Shown: positions 51,970-60,870 of the stretch, in pieces
Layout of the letters: each line of letters begins with the position of its first letter
Numbering within the stretch: the stretch's first letter is position 1
Assembly (NCBI GenBank): GCA_002403155.1
Contig: DHHF01000008.1
Coordinates: 1-64,000 of the forward strand
Source of the DNA: Sulfurovum sp. UBA4779
Lineage (GTDB): Bacteria > Campylobacterota > Campylobacteria > Campylobacterales > Sulfurovaceae
Direction: 5' to 3'
Length of the DNA: 64,000 bases
The notes under the pieces: model-generated
Databases searched by the model: none
What the model saw: the letters and a program-made list of their open reading frames with translations, nothing else
Told to the model about the DNA's origin: nothing
Position numbers and translations under genes: made by a program

Positions 51970-52563
51970 TTAACTGCCAAACGAAGAGCTTCCGCTTTTA
52001 CTTGAACTGCTTTGGCTTCCAAAAAAACCGCTTCGTGTGCTTTTGGCAGGAGATGTCGGTTTATTGAAGCTGTTCGAACTTCGAGAGTAGGTTGCAGGAG
52101 ATTTGTATCCGGCTTTTCTGTTATTTTGATAGTTTTGATTCCCAAAGAGCTTGCTGCCTATCCAGCTTCCGATAATGGCACCCGCTGCGCTTGCCAAAAT
52201 CGCTTCTCCCAGCCCCATTCCGCCTTGTTGGGAGAGTTGTGCATCAGGCTGTGTCAGCGCAGAGGTACCGTTATCAATTTTGGCTGCTTCGTCTTTGAGG
52301 AGAGCATCCATCTCCTCTTGCGTCAGCACTTGTTCATTCCCGTCAAGTTTTTTAAGTACGATACGAGTTTCATCGGCAGGAAACTCATCTTTGATCATGT
52401 ATTTGCCGGGGGCTGTTTCTTCTATAATGACAAAAGCCCCTTTGGCTTGTTGTTGTTCTTCTTGAGGCTGTGAATCGTTCCCGCATCCTGTAACACCTGC
52501 AACTAGCAAAACACCAAGTCCGCTAAGAGCAGTAATGTGAGATAATTTCTTGATATATTTCAT
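51970..52563 (-). CDS. UPF0323-family lipoprotein
   Basis: A 197-residue lipoprotein (lipobox LVAGVTGC, Cys near 27). A small domain (GAFVIIEETAPGKYMIKDEFPADETRIVLKK, residues about 42-75) precedes a Gly-rich hydrophobic segment (LGEAILASAAGAIIGSWIGSKLFG) and a Ser/Asn/Lys-rich tail ending in a run of Ser and Gly. This is the order of UPF0323 proteins such as Campylobacter Cj0371. The role is unknown. Glycine-zipper-like spacing suggests membrane insertion. It is translated together with the GspS-like enzyme. Confidence 0.88.
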   Translation of the reverse strand: MKYIKKLSHITALSGLGVLLVAGVTGCGNDSQPQEEQQQAKGAFVIIEETAPGKYMIKDEFPADETRIVLKKLDGNEQVLTQEEMDALLKDEAAKIDNGTSALTQPDAQLSQQGGMGLGEAILASAAGAIIGSWIGSKLFGNQNYQNNRKAGYKSPATYSRSSNSFNKPTSPAKSTRSGFFGSQSSSSKSGSSSFGS

Positions 52564-52660
52564 AATTGATCTATCCTGGGCAATATTTTTGGGTAATCAT
52601 AGCAAAAAAAGATTAATAGTGCAGACAAATAGAACATATCTCTATCTGCTTAAGGAAGGA

Positions 52661-52685
52661 AAAAAGAGAGAAGAACTCTCTTTTT
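52661..52685 (-). terminator. Rho-independent terminator of ftsZ
   Basis: AAAAAGAGAG, a 5-base loop and CTCTCTTTTT form a perfect 10-base-pair stem, 18 bases past the ftsZ stop codon. Read on the minus strand it ends in a run of six U. Confidence 0.75.
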
Positions 52686-52702
52686 AATTATCAGATTAAT
52701 GA

Positions 52703-53863
52703 TTAATCCATCTGTTTTCTGAGGAATGTGGGGACATCCAAAATATCTTCGTTTTCGCCATTATAGCCGCCGACTACCATTTTGTTTGCTGTTCTTAGTG
52801 TATGAATTGTTGAGGAAGAGATTGTGCTGCTGCTAAGAAGAGTCTCTTGGTGTTTTGTTGCAGGCTCGCAGATTGCATCTTTGTCTTCAAATCCTGTTGC
52901 AATAATCGTAATTCTTACTTCGTCTACATCCATATTGGAATTGGTAGTCGTTCCAAAAATAACACTTGCATCCTCATCTGCACTCTCTTCAATGATATTC
53001 ATCGCTTCGCTGATCTCCATGATCGGATAGTCAGGATGAATATCAAAATGCACGAGTACACCCATCGCTCCGTCGATAGAAATATTATCTAGCAACGGGG
53101 ATTCTATCGCGGCTTTTGCTGCATCATAAGCTGCATTGGCACCTGTGCTGTATCCGGCCCCCATCAGAGCAAGCCCTTTGTGGCTCATGACTGTTTTTAC
53201 ATCGGCAAAATCAAGGTTGATATCGTTTTCGCCATGGGACAATATCACTTTAGAAATACCGCCGACCGCTTGCGAAAGAATATTGTCAACCATCCTAAAG
53301 CTTTCTTTGATGCCAAGGTTTTTTTCAACGATCGAAAGAAGTTTTTCGTTAGGTACGACGATGATAGAATCACTTTCTCTTTTGAGCTCTTCTAATCCTT
53401 CTTTTGCAAGTTTTGTTCTTTTGCGTCCTTCAAATTTAAAAGGGCTTGTAACGATAGAAACGGTTAAGGCGCCGATCTCTTTGGCTGCTTGTGCGATAAT
53501 AGGTGCCGCACCTGTCCCTGTGCCTCCGCCAAGGCCTGCAGAGATAAAGACAATATCTGACCCCTGGAGCATTGATTTGATGTCTTCAAAACTTTCAAGC
53601 GCTGCTTCCCTTCCTTTTTCAGGTATCATGCCTGCGCCTAACCCTCGCGTTGCATTGACACCCAATTGCAATTTAAAAGGCGCCATAGATGTTTCTAGCG
53701 CTTGGGCGTCTGTATTGGCAACGATTAAGTCAATATCATTGATCCCCTCATTGATCATATGATTGATCATATTGCCGCCTCCGCCGCCGACACCGATCGC
53801 TTTTATTTTTGCACCGTTTGTACAGCATTTTGTTTCCACAACATTGATATCAAACTCTTCCAT
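52703..53863 (-). CDS. ftsZ: Cell division protein FtsZ
   Basis: A 386-residue tubulin homologue. GVGGGGGNMINHM, GGGTGTGAAP (the tubulin signature) and the T7-loop region with NLDFADVKTVM are present, and the C-terminal peptide DILDVPTFLRKQMD matches the conserved tail that binds FtsA. It forms the cytokinetic ring. It follows ftsA after 31 bases with an AAGGAGGG-type ribosome site. The terminator at 52661-52685 ends the operon. Confidence 0.97.
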   Translation of the reverse strand: MEEFDINVVETKCCTNGAKIKAIGVGGGGGNMINHMINEGINDIDLIVANTDAQALETSMAPFKLQLGVNATRGLGAGMIPEKGREAALESFEDIKSMLQGSDIVFISAGLGGGTGTGAAPIIAQAAKEIGALTVSIVTSPFKFEGRKRTKLAKEGLEELKRESDSIIVVPNEKLLSIVEKNLGIKESFRMVDNILSQAVGGISKVILSHGENDINLDFADVKTVMSHKGLALMGAGYSTGANAAYDAAKAAIESPLLDNISIDGAMGVLVHFDIHPDYPIMEISEAMNIIEESADEDASVIFGTTTNSNMDVDEVRITIIATGFEDKDAICEPATKHQETLLSSSTISSSTIHTLRTANKMVVGGYNGENEDILDVPTFLRKQMD

Positions 53864-53894
53864 GTTTTTTCCCTCCTTTTGCGATGTAATCTAT

Positions 53895-55298
53895 TTAAAA
53901 AAGTTGTTTAGCCCAATTGGTTAATTTTCTCAGCGGATGGCCTTTTTCTTTGTTGACATCCGGCAAGTCCTCAAAAATAATTGTATCCGTATTCGCCGTA
54001 TTTTCTGCGTCTTTTTGATTTGGACGTTTCAAAATCGGTTTGTTTTTGTATCTTTTGTTTTCAACGGTTTGGTTGACAGTGTTAGCGATTTTAATATCAC
54101 CGAGGTTTTCTTCATGGTCTACTTTTGAATGCAGCATTTCTTGCTGAAAATTAATTTCATATTGCGTATGTTTCCCTGCTTTATAAAGCAGAAGGCCTAC
54201 CACTGTCGAGTAAGCCGGATCTTTAAGCTCTTCAAAAAGGCCGTCCACGTTTTTAGGATAAGCGACTCTGACTGCCATGCCTGTAAAAATAGCCTGCGCC
54301 AGTTCTCTAATGCCTTTTAGCTTTGTCATACCGCCTGTCAGAATGATACCTGCACTGATTTGTTCTTTGAGTGCACTTTTTTCAAGCATTTTAGCCAATA
54401 TCATCAAGGTTTCTTCTACACGTGAAAATATGACACTGTGCACAATTTCAAGCGAAACACCGTTACGATTTTCTTCATCTCCTATAATCGGGAGCTCTAT
54501 GATTTCATTGCTGCTTTCTATAAGATTGCCGTATTGGATTTTGACATTTTCCGCTACTTGCAATGGAGTATGCAGCGCCATAGAGAGATCATTGGTGATA
54601 TGGTTTGAGCCGACACCCAAAAAGTTGTTATAGCGTATGGAATTGCCTGTGTGAATCACCAGATTGCTTGTCTGTCCGCCCAAGTCGATCACAGCTATGC
54701 CCAATTCTTTCTCATCAATATCCATGGTAGCGATTGCCGAAGCGTATCCGCTAAGCACAATACCGTCTATGTCTACTCCGGCAGACCGTACTGCTTTTTT
54801 AAGGTTTGAAAGATTTGATTTTTGTGTCATGATGATATTGACATCCACTTCCATTCGGCTGGCATTCATACCGAACGGATCCTCTATAAAATCTTGGTCA
54901 TCGACTCTGAAATTATACGGAAGTACGTGGACCACTTCGTATTCATTAGGCACGCTTGCGTTATAGAGAGCGGTTTGTATGACACGATTAATCTCTTTGA
55001 TTGAAATATCTTTATGCGGAATGTTGACAACACCTGTAGAGTTGAGGCTTTTTGCATACGCATTAGAGATAGAAACAATCGCTGAAGCGATATTGCATCC
55101 GGCAATACGTTTAGCGTCAGCCAGTGCTTTTTTGATAGATTTGGATGCCAATTCGATATTGGTGATGACACCTTTTTTTATACCCTGAGATTTGGAAATT
55201 CCATGGCCGAGAACTTGTACTTTTCCATCTTCAATTTCGGCTATAATCGCACAAATTTTAGTAGAACCAATATCGATAGCTAAAATTGTTTCACTCAA
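53895..55298 (-). CDS. ftsA: Cell division protein FtsA
   Basis: A 467-residue actin-like protein. AIDIGSTKICAIIAE (phosphate 1), the SHS2 insert region and VIDLGGQTSNLVIH (phosphate 2), GIILTGGMTKLKGI (adenosine), and a C-terminal amphipathic helix HPLRKLTNWAKQLF that tethers it to the membrane. It anchors FtsZ. Its start overlaps the end of the PpiD-like gene by 4 bases. Confidence 0.96.
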   Translation of the reverse strand: MSETILAIDIGSTKICAIIAEIEDGKVQVLGHGISKSQGIKKGVITNIELASKSIKKALADAKRIAGCNIASAIVSISNAYAKSLNSTGVVNIPHKDISIKEINRVIQTALYNASVPNEYEVVHVLPYNFRVDDQDFIEDPFGMNASRMEVDVNIIMTQKSNLSNLKKAVRSAGVDIDGIVLSGYASAIATMDIDEKELGIAVIDLGGQTSNLVIHTGNSIRYNNFLGVGSNHITNDLSMALHTPLQVAENVKIQYGNLIESSNEIIELPIIGDEENRNGVSLEIVHSVIFSRVEETLMILAKMLEKSALKEQISAGIILTGGMTKLKGIRELAQAIFTGMAVRVAYPKNVDGLFEELKDPAYSTVVGLLLYKAGKHTQYEINFQQEMLHSKVDHEENLGDIKIANTVNQTVENKRYKNKPILKRPNQKDAENTANTDTIIFEDLPDVNKEKGHPLRKLTNWAKQLF

Positions 55299-56770
55299 TT
55301 TGTGAGCCCTCCCATGTAAACTTCTGTCGGATATTTTTTATCTAGCATTTTGATAAGATTTGTTTCAAATGTACTTTGTTTGATTTGATCAGCACTCTTT
55401 TTAGCAGCCTCTGTTTTGTTGGCATCCAGCGGCAACATCTTCTGCTCCAAAATATCATATACTATCACTTTATCTGATAGGTTTATCATACCTTTTTCTT
55501 TTGAAGATGTAAAGAGTTTTTGTAAAAATTGTAAACTTTCTTGCGTATTTAGCGGTTTGAGATTGTCAAGGGTTTCTAATGTTATAAAATCGGAAACCGT
55601 AGCATTGGCATCTTTAAAATTTTCAAGCGTAGTTTTTGCAAGTGTCAAGAGCGCTTCTTGCTGTGCCTGGGCAATATAGGCTGAGGTAACCATGTCTTTG
55701 GCTTGTTCGTATGTCATTACTTTAGGTTCTGAGACGGTATCTATCTTGACCGTTGCATATTTGTCCTCTACAACTTTTGGTTTTAATATGTCGCCGATAT
55801 TGCCGGATTGTATTTCATCCCAAAGCTCTTGCGCTAAACGGGGATCATTTAGAGGAAGCGTTAGGGTTTCGCTGCTTTTGATATTGCCTTTTTTGAATTC
55901 GATATAATTTTTTTGTGCAGTTTTTTTTGTTTTGTTTAATTTAAGATCTTTGGTAACAGAATGTTTTGCCTCTTCAAAAGAGAGCGGTTTTCCGCTATTG
56001 TCAACATAATTAAAGCTATTGGTGTCAAAGTATGCCTTTAATTCTTCTTCTGTCACATCGGCTGTTTCGCTCGGTGTCCATACAACTGAAAGGCTATAGG
56101 TTTTAGGCGTCATATAGCTCTCTTTTTGTGCTTCCCAAAAATTTTTAACCTTTGTTTCATCCATCGTAACATTTGTGTCTTGAGGCGTAAGTACTTTATA
56201 GGAAATTTTATCCGCAATGTTGAGCGCTTCGCCGACGGTTTCTATCTCTAGAGGAAAGTTTGGCGTTCGAATCAGCTGAAGCGTTTTGTCAATAATGAGC
56301 TCATCTTTTAGCATGGATTCAAAGACTTTGGCTTTCATCCTTTGGCTTTTGAGATAACCTTCATAGATGGTTTTATCAAATATACCGTCTTTTTGAAATG
56401 CTTGAATCGATTGAAGTTTGTCGGCTATTTCTTTATCAGATACAATAATGCCGAGATCTTTGGCGAAATTGAGTACTTTTGCCTGCGTTTCCAGTGTGGC
56501 AAATGCACGCTGAACAAGCCCTAATTCTTTGGCTTTTTGTTCGTCAAGCCGGCCTTGCATCATTTGATTGTATTGATTGTAAACATTGCCATATGCCACA
56601 TCGAATTTTGATTTTGGAATTTCTATCTCTCCTACTTTTGCAATGGCACTTGCTTTTGAGCCGTAAGTATAACTTCCCCATCCTACAAAACCTGCGCCTA
56701 TAAATGCAATGGTGGCTATCCAAATAGTCCACACAAGATACCTATTGTGTTTTTGCATCCAACTTATCAT
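55295..56770 (-). CDS. PpiD/SurA-like membrane-anchored periplasmic folding factor
   Basis: A 491-residue protein with one N-terminal membrane helix (about 12-32, then a large periplasmic part) and a SurA-N-like chaperone domain (residues 35-170, IAKVGEIEIPKSKFDVAYGNVYNQ). A parvulin domain is weak: its core near 220-340 lacks the clean signature, so isomerase activity is uncertain. It resembles PpiD-type proteins that sit next to ftsA in Campylobacterota. It is the first gene of the division operon and divergent from bioA. Confidence 0.85.
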   Translation of the reverse strand: MISWMQKHNRYLVWTIWIATIAFIGAGFVGWGSYTYGSKASAIAKVGEIEIPKSKFDVAYGNVYNQYNQMMQGRLDEQKAKELGLVQRAFATLETQAKVLNFAKDLGIIVSDKEIADKLQSIQAFQKDGIFDKTIYEGYLKSQRMKAKVFESMLKDELIIDKTLQLIRTPNFPLEIETVGEALNIADKISYKVLTPQDTNVTMDETKVKNFWEAQKESYMTPKTYSLSVVWTPSETADVTEEELKAYFDTNSFNYVDNSGKPLSFEEAKHSVTKDLKLNKTKKTAQKNYIEFKKGNIKSSETLTLPLNDPRLAQELWDEIQSGNIGDILKPKVVEDKYATVKIDTVSEPKVMTYEQAKDMVTSAYIAQAQQEALLTLAKTTLENFKDANATVSDFITLETLDNLKPLNTQESLQFLQKLFTSSKEKGMINLSDKVIVYDILEQKMLPLDANKTEAAKKSADQIKQSTFETNLIKMLDKKYPTEVYMGGLTN

Positions 56771-56850
56771 ACTTTAACTACCTTCAATCTAAAAATTTGT
56801 ACAATATTCTAATCAACTTGTGGTTAATAGTAATTGAAACGGAGTGTAAA

Positions 56851-58182
56851 TTGCGCGAAGCAGAAAGTAAAAACAGCCGAATGATGAAAAGAGATCTTGA
56901 GGTGGTATGGCATCCTTGCACACAGATGAAAGATCATGAAACTTTGCCTCTTGTGCCGATCAAATCAGGGCAAGGCGTTTACCTCTATGATTTTGACGGA
57001 AACAGCTATATCGATGCCATAAGCAGCTGGTGGGTCAATCTGTTCGGGCATGCCAACCAAACGATTAACAGCAGGATCAAAATGCAGCTTGACACGCTTG
57101 AGCATGTTTTATTGGCCGGTTTTACGCATGAGCCGGCAATCGAACTGGCGCATAAGCTGGTTGACATTACGCCTGAAAGGTTACAAAAAGTTTTTTATGT
57201 AGACAACGGTTCAAGTTCGATAGAAGCCGCACTGAAGATGAGTTATCATTATCACCTCAATCAAGGCAAAAACAAATCTGTTTTTCTCTCTTTGACCAAC
57301 AGTTATCATGGCGAAACCATAGGGGCATTAAGCGTAGGAGACGTAGCGCTTTACAAACAAACTTATGAGCCTTTGCTTCTTCGATGCCTGCAGGTACCTG
57401 TGCCCAAAGACCAAAGCCAAGATTCGGCCAAAGAAGCACTTAAAATATTAGAAGAGACATTGCGCACACATGCGGAAGAAATTTCGGCATTTATTCTTGA
57501 GCCCCTTGTTCAAGGGGCAGGAGGAATGCATATGTATCATCCCGATTATCTTAGAGGAGCAAGAGAGCTTACGGAAAGATTCGGCGTACATCTTATCGCA
57601 GATGAAATTATGACAGGGTTTGGGCGTACGGGAAAAATGTTTGCCTGTGAGCATGCAGGAATTTCTCCTGATTTTATGGCGCTTTCCAAGGGGCTTACCG
57701 GAGGCTATCTGCCTTTATCTGTCGTGATGACAACCGATGAGGTTTATGGGGCTTTTTATTGTGATTATAATGAGCACAAAGCTTTTTTACATTCTCATAG
57801 CTATACGGGAAATCCTTTGGCTTGCAGCGCCGCATTGGCTACATTGGAAATTTTTGAAACGATGGATGTTTTGCGTGAGAATGAAAAAAAATCTGACTAC
57901 ATCAAAAAGAAACTGCAAAAATTTATACAGTTAAAAAATGTGAAAGAGGTACGACAGCAAGGCATGATCGCCGCAGTAGAGCTTCAAGGCTATGCTCCCG
58001 AAGAAAGGATGGGATTGCGCATCTATCAATATGCCCTAAAGCACGGTGTGCTTCTGAGGCCTTTGGGGAATGTTATCTATTTTATGCCGCCTTTCGTTAT
58101 CGATCCGCAAGAGATTGACAAGATGATAGAAACAGCCTATGACGGCATCAGACAGTCGGTAACAGCCGATGAACGATTATAG
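56851..58182 (+). CDS. bioA: Adenosylmethionine-8-amino-7-oxononanoate aminotransferase
   Basis: A 443-residue class III aminotransferase. WHPCTQMKDHETLPLVPI and SSWWVNLFGHAN near the N-terminus are typical of BioA, followed by NGSSSIEAALKM, SYHGETIGALS, IADEIMTGFGRTGKMFACEHAGISPD and LSKGLTGGYLPLS with the PLP Lys. It makes 7,8-diaminopelargonate in biotin synthesis using SAM as amino donor. The TTG at 56851 is chosen because ACGGAG lies 6 bases before it; an ATG at 56881 lacks such a site. Its stop overlaps the convergent Sel1 gene by 6 bases. Confidence 0.93.
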   Translation: MREAESKNSRMMKRDLEVVWHPCTQMKDHETLPLVPIKSGQGVYLYDFDGNSYIDAISSWWVNLFGHANQTINSRIKMQLDTLEHVLLAGFTHEPAIELAHKLVDITPERLQKVFYVDNGSSSIEAALKMSYHYHLNQGKNKSVFLSLTNSYHGETIGALSVGDVALYKQTYEPLLLRCLQVPVPKDQSQDSAKEALKILEETLRTHAEEISAFILEPLVQGAGGMHMYHPDYLRGARELTERFGVHLIADEIMTGFGRTGKMFACEHAGISPDFMALSKGLTGGYLPLSVVMTTDEVYGAFYCDYNEHKAFLHSHSYTGNPLACSAALATLEIFETMDVLRENEKKSDYIKKKLQKFIQLKNVKEVRQQGMIAAVELQGYAPEERMGLRIYQYALKHGVLLRPLGNVIYFMPPFVIDPQEIDKMIETAYDGIRQSVTADERL

Positions 58183-59358
58183 GGCGATTATTTCGTCTCT
58201 GTTTTTAAACATTCCAAACAATCTTTTGTTTTTCTTTTTGAGTCTTTCGTAATGCGCACCGGCTCTTTGCACGCCACAATCCATCGCTTCTTTATAAAGA
58301 GACAGAGCCTGCTCTTTGTTTTTTTCTTTGCCTATGCCGTGTTCGTAAAATTGAGCCAAATCACATAAAGCTTCAGGGTAGTCATCCATTGCCAATCGAT
58401 AAATATGCGCGACGGCTTCAGGGATATTTTTTTTCAGCAGTTCTCCCTTGTAGAGTTCTCGAGCCAGCATGAATTGTGCAAATTTTGATTCTGTAGCACC
58501 GGCAAGCAGCAGCAATAGTACTGCATGGGATTGATTGGTATGGCGTTGTTCATTTATCGTTGCAAACATTGCTTCTATATCTTCTTGGCTGTAACCTTCG
58601 GTACTGATTTGCTGCAGCCAGTGTGAAACGAAAGAAAAATCTTCCGGCATCTCTTCTTTTGGAGGAAATTGGGCATAGATATTTTGCAGCTTCTGCTCAA
58701 TATAAGGAATAGGTTTGTATGGAGCATGGGCTGTTTTTTTTTCTTGTGCAAGAACGGTTTGTTCTTGCGAATAGCCTTTTTCGTTGGACTCTTGGATGTT
58801 TGTTTGGGATGCATTCGATGTTGTGGATTTAAAAGCATCAAAAAAATCATCATTTGGTTCTGTCGGTGCTTTGGGCGTATTGTTTTGCGTTTCAAAGAAA
58901 TCATCCTTCTTCGCGCAAGATAAATCCAACTTGTTGTTTCCGGCTAGTACATCCTCAGGATTTATATGAAGAAAATCGTTAAAATCAGCGTATTCGTTTT
59001 TCTTTGTAGATTTTGCCTCCTGATACAAAAAAGAATCAAAATCTGTCTCATCATTTGATTCTGTCGGTGCCATAAAAAGATCAAATTCTTCGATGATGTC
59101 ATACTCTGTTTTTCTAAGTATCTGTTCTTTTTCTTGAGGCGTTCTTTGGATGATTTCATCGATCGGCGTTTCGATATAGGTATCGATAAGTGCTTGGGCC
59201 TGGGCATAATTTTGGGATTGGAGTGCCGTTATAATCTCTTTAATCTTTTGGTCCGTTTTAAGCAGGCCGAGTTTAAGTATCTGAAGGTGAATCGTTTCGA
59301 TGTCCGTGATGGCAATGGCAAGTTTAATAATTTTTAATCTTTTTTTTGTTTGATTCAT
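58177..59358 (-). CDS. Sel1-repeat protein with disordered acidic region
   Basis: A 393-residue cytoplasmic protein in three parts. Residues 1-85 are helical. Residues 90-215 are low-complexity and acidic, holding repeated short motifs (DFDSFL, DFNDFL, DDFFDAF) and twice the phrase APTE-S/P-ND. The last part (about 290-385) has Sel1-like repeats: FAQFMLARELYKGELLKKN, EALCDLAQFYEHGIGKEKN and RAGAHYERL. Sel1 repeats mediate protein binding, so it is probably an adaptor or scaffold. I cannot name a partner. The DNA repeat behind the APTE-ND phrases is listed separately. Confidence 0.8.
   Translation of the reverse strand: MNQTKKRLKIIKLAIAITDIETIHLQILKLGLLKTDQKIKEIITALQSQNYAQAQALIDTYIETPIDEIIQRTPQEKEQILRKTEYDIIEEFDLFMAPTESNDETDFDSFLYQEAKSTKKNEYADFNDFLHINPEDVLAGNNKLDLSCAKKDDFFETQNNTPKAPTEPNDDFFDAFKSTTSNASQTNIQESNEKGYSQEQTVLAQEKKTAHAPYKPIPYIEQKLQNIYAQFPPKEEMPEDFSFVSHWLQQISTEGYSQEDIEAMFATINEQRHTNQSHAVLLLLLAGATESKFAQFMLARELYKGELLKKNIPEAVAHIYRLAMDDYPEALCDLAQFYEHGIGKEKNKEQALSLYKEAMDCGVQRAGAHYERLKKKNKRLFGMFKNRDEIIAL
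58847..59070 (-). repeat. Direct repeat inside the Sel1-protein gene
   Basis: Two 23-base copies, 58847-58869 and 59048-59070, match at 22 of 23 bases and are 201 bases apart, a whole number of codons. They code the repeated phrase APTE-S/P-ND. This suggests an internal duplication. Confidence 0.8.
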
Positions 59359-59545
59359 TTTTTATCTGCTTTATATAGTGTGATGCAAAAAAAGTATAAC
59401 AAATTAAGCTTTACAAAACTCTTTACATCTTTGCGCTTCATGGGGCAGTTTGCAGAGGTTTTTAGCCGTGCAAACTATTGTCACGAGACCTTTTTGTGCG
59501 CGTACATGGCCACTTGTTTTGATGCCTTTTTCATTCTATTTTGGG

Positions 59546-59551
59546 TATGAT
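59546..59551 (+). promoter_or_regulatory. -10 box of rsmH
   Basis: TATGAT in ATTTTGGGTATGATAGC, about 55 bases before the GTG start codon. The rest of the 248-base spacer to the Sel1 gene shows no recognisable gene. Confidence 0.5.
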
Positions 59552-59606
59552 AGCATCTTTAAAAATAAAAAAGCACAACAAAGCAGCTGCTTTTCAAAGG
59601 ATTTTA

Positions 59607-60521
59607 GTGCAAGCACCTCATATTCCCGTTTTGCTTGAAGAGGTATTGGAAAGTTTTTCTGATGTGAAAGAAGGATATTTTGTCGATTGTACTTTAGGGT
59701 ATGCAGGGCATAGTTTTCAAATATTGGCACACTATCCTCATCTTAAACATATAGGGATAGACCGCGATGAAGAAGCTTTGGCTTTTTCAAAAAAGCGTCT
59801 TGAACCTTATGCAAACAGAAGCACGCTTTATAAGGGAACATTTGCTGCTGTACTCCCTATGCTTAAAGAAGAGCCCATTGTTGCTTTGCTTGCAGATTTT
59901 GGCGTTTCTTCGTTGCAGCTGGATAAAAAAGAGCGAGGGTTTAGCTTTGAAAGCGATACGTTGGATATGCGTATGGACCCTTCAGCTTCCTTATCGGCTT
60001 ACGAGGTAGTCAACACCTATCCTCAAGAAAAACTGGAATATATTTTTAACGTGTACGGAGAGATACGTTCTTTTAAAAAATTGGCTGCGGCTGTCGTGGA
60101 AGCCCGTTCAAAAGCACCCATCAGCAGTGCAAAAGCATTGAGCGAAGTTGCCAAGAAAGTGATACCCCCCGGGGGGAAAATCCACCCCGCAACGTTGATG
60201 TTTCAAGCCATACGCATAGAGGTCAACAATGAACTAGGTGAGATAGAGGGGCTTCTTGATGCGATAGAGGCAAGACATTATCCGCAGCAAATCGTTTCGC
60301 TTATCACGTTTCATTCTCTTGAGGATCGTTTGGTAAAAGAGCGTTTTAAAAAATGGAGCACGGCGTGCATCTGCGATCCGCATGCGCTGCGGTGCACTTG
60401 CGGCAAAAATCATGCGCTGGGAAAGATATTGACGCGAAAACCTGTCACGGCAAGCAAAGAAGAGATCAAAGCAAATCCCAGAAGCAGGTCTGCAAAATTA
60501 AGAAGTTTCAGGTTTGAGTAG
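59607..60521 (+). CDS. rsmH: 16S rRNA (cytosine(1402)-N(4))-methyltransferase
   Basis: A 304-residue RsmH (MraW). HIPVLLEEVLESF is the family opening, FVDCTLGYAGHS the SAM site, LADFGVSSLQLD and FHSLEDRLVKERFKKW the later motifs, and NPRSRSAKLRSF the C-terminus. GTG 59607 is chosen because AAAGGA at 59596-59601 is 5 bases away and the protein then starts as the family does; a TTG at 59541 would lie in the promoter. The FtsL-like gene starts immediately after its stop. Confidence 0.94.
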   Translation: MQAPHIPVLLEEVLESFSDVKEGYFVDCTLGYAGHSFQILAHYPHLKHIGIDRDEEALAFSKKRLEPYANRSTLYKGTFAAVLPMLKEEPIVALLADFGVSSLQLDKKERGFSFESDTLDMRMDPSASLSAYEVVNTYPQEKLEYIFNVYGEIRSFKKLAAAVVEARSKAPISSAKALSEVAKKVIPPGGKIHPATLMFQAIRIEVNNELGEIEGLLDAIEARHYPQQIVSLITFHSLEDRLVKERFKKWSTACICDPHALRCTCGKNHALGKILTRKPVTASKEEIKANPRSRSAKLRSFRFE

Positions 60522-60794
60522 ATGAAAAAAACAAAACGATCACAACCTAACGGCATTACAGTCGGAATGATCAGTATCATTTTTATATCTGTAGCCATTG
60601 TCCTTATCTTGACGATGATAAAAATCTATTTGAGCAACCAGATTTATTATGAGAGCAAAAAAGTGAACAGTATCCAAGGAGAGGTGGATGCGCTCAAAGC
60701 GGAAAAAGTCCTTTTGCAGCAAAATGTAGAAGCCCTTAAATTCAAAAACAGGGTAACCAATACGATTTTTGCGATAGACGAAGAGATCGAATAA
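60522..60794 (+). CDS. FtsL-like small membrane protein
   Basis: A 90-residue bitopic protein: a basic N-terminus, one membrane helix (about 14-36), then a coiled coil with leucine-zipper spacing (VNSIQGEVDALKAEKVLLQ). The size, topology and position directly after rsmH match FtsL, which joins the division complex with FtsB and FtsQ. FtsL sequences are very poorly conserved, so the assignment rests on position and architecture. No ftsI follows, in contrast to the gammaproteobacterial order. Confidence 0.7.
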   Translation: MKKTKRSQPNGITVGMISIIFISVAIVLILTMIKIYLSNQIYYESKKVNSIQGEVDALKAEKVLLQQNVEALKFKNRVTNTIFAIDEEIE

Positions 60795-60870
60795 AAAAGC
60801 GATGACTTCTCTTTTTTTGTTTGTGCCGTTTTTGTATCAAAACATTGCGGGTATGCAGCAGGCCCTATGA

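Noticed and set aside
53136..53762. 208-codon plus-strand reading frame opposite ftsZ
   Set aside because: Shadow of the highly constrained ftsZ coding sequence; no ribosome site or family resemblance.
59350..59550. 66-codon plus-strand reading frame before rsmH
   Set aside because: Starts inside the Sel1 gene's 5' end, has no ribosome site or recognisable features, and runs over the rsmH promoter.
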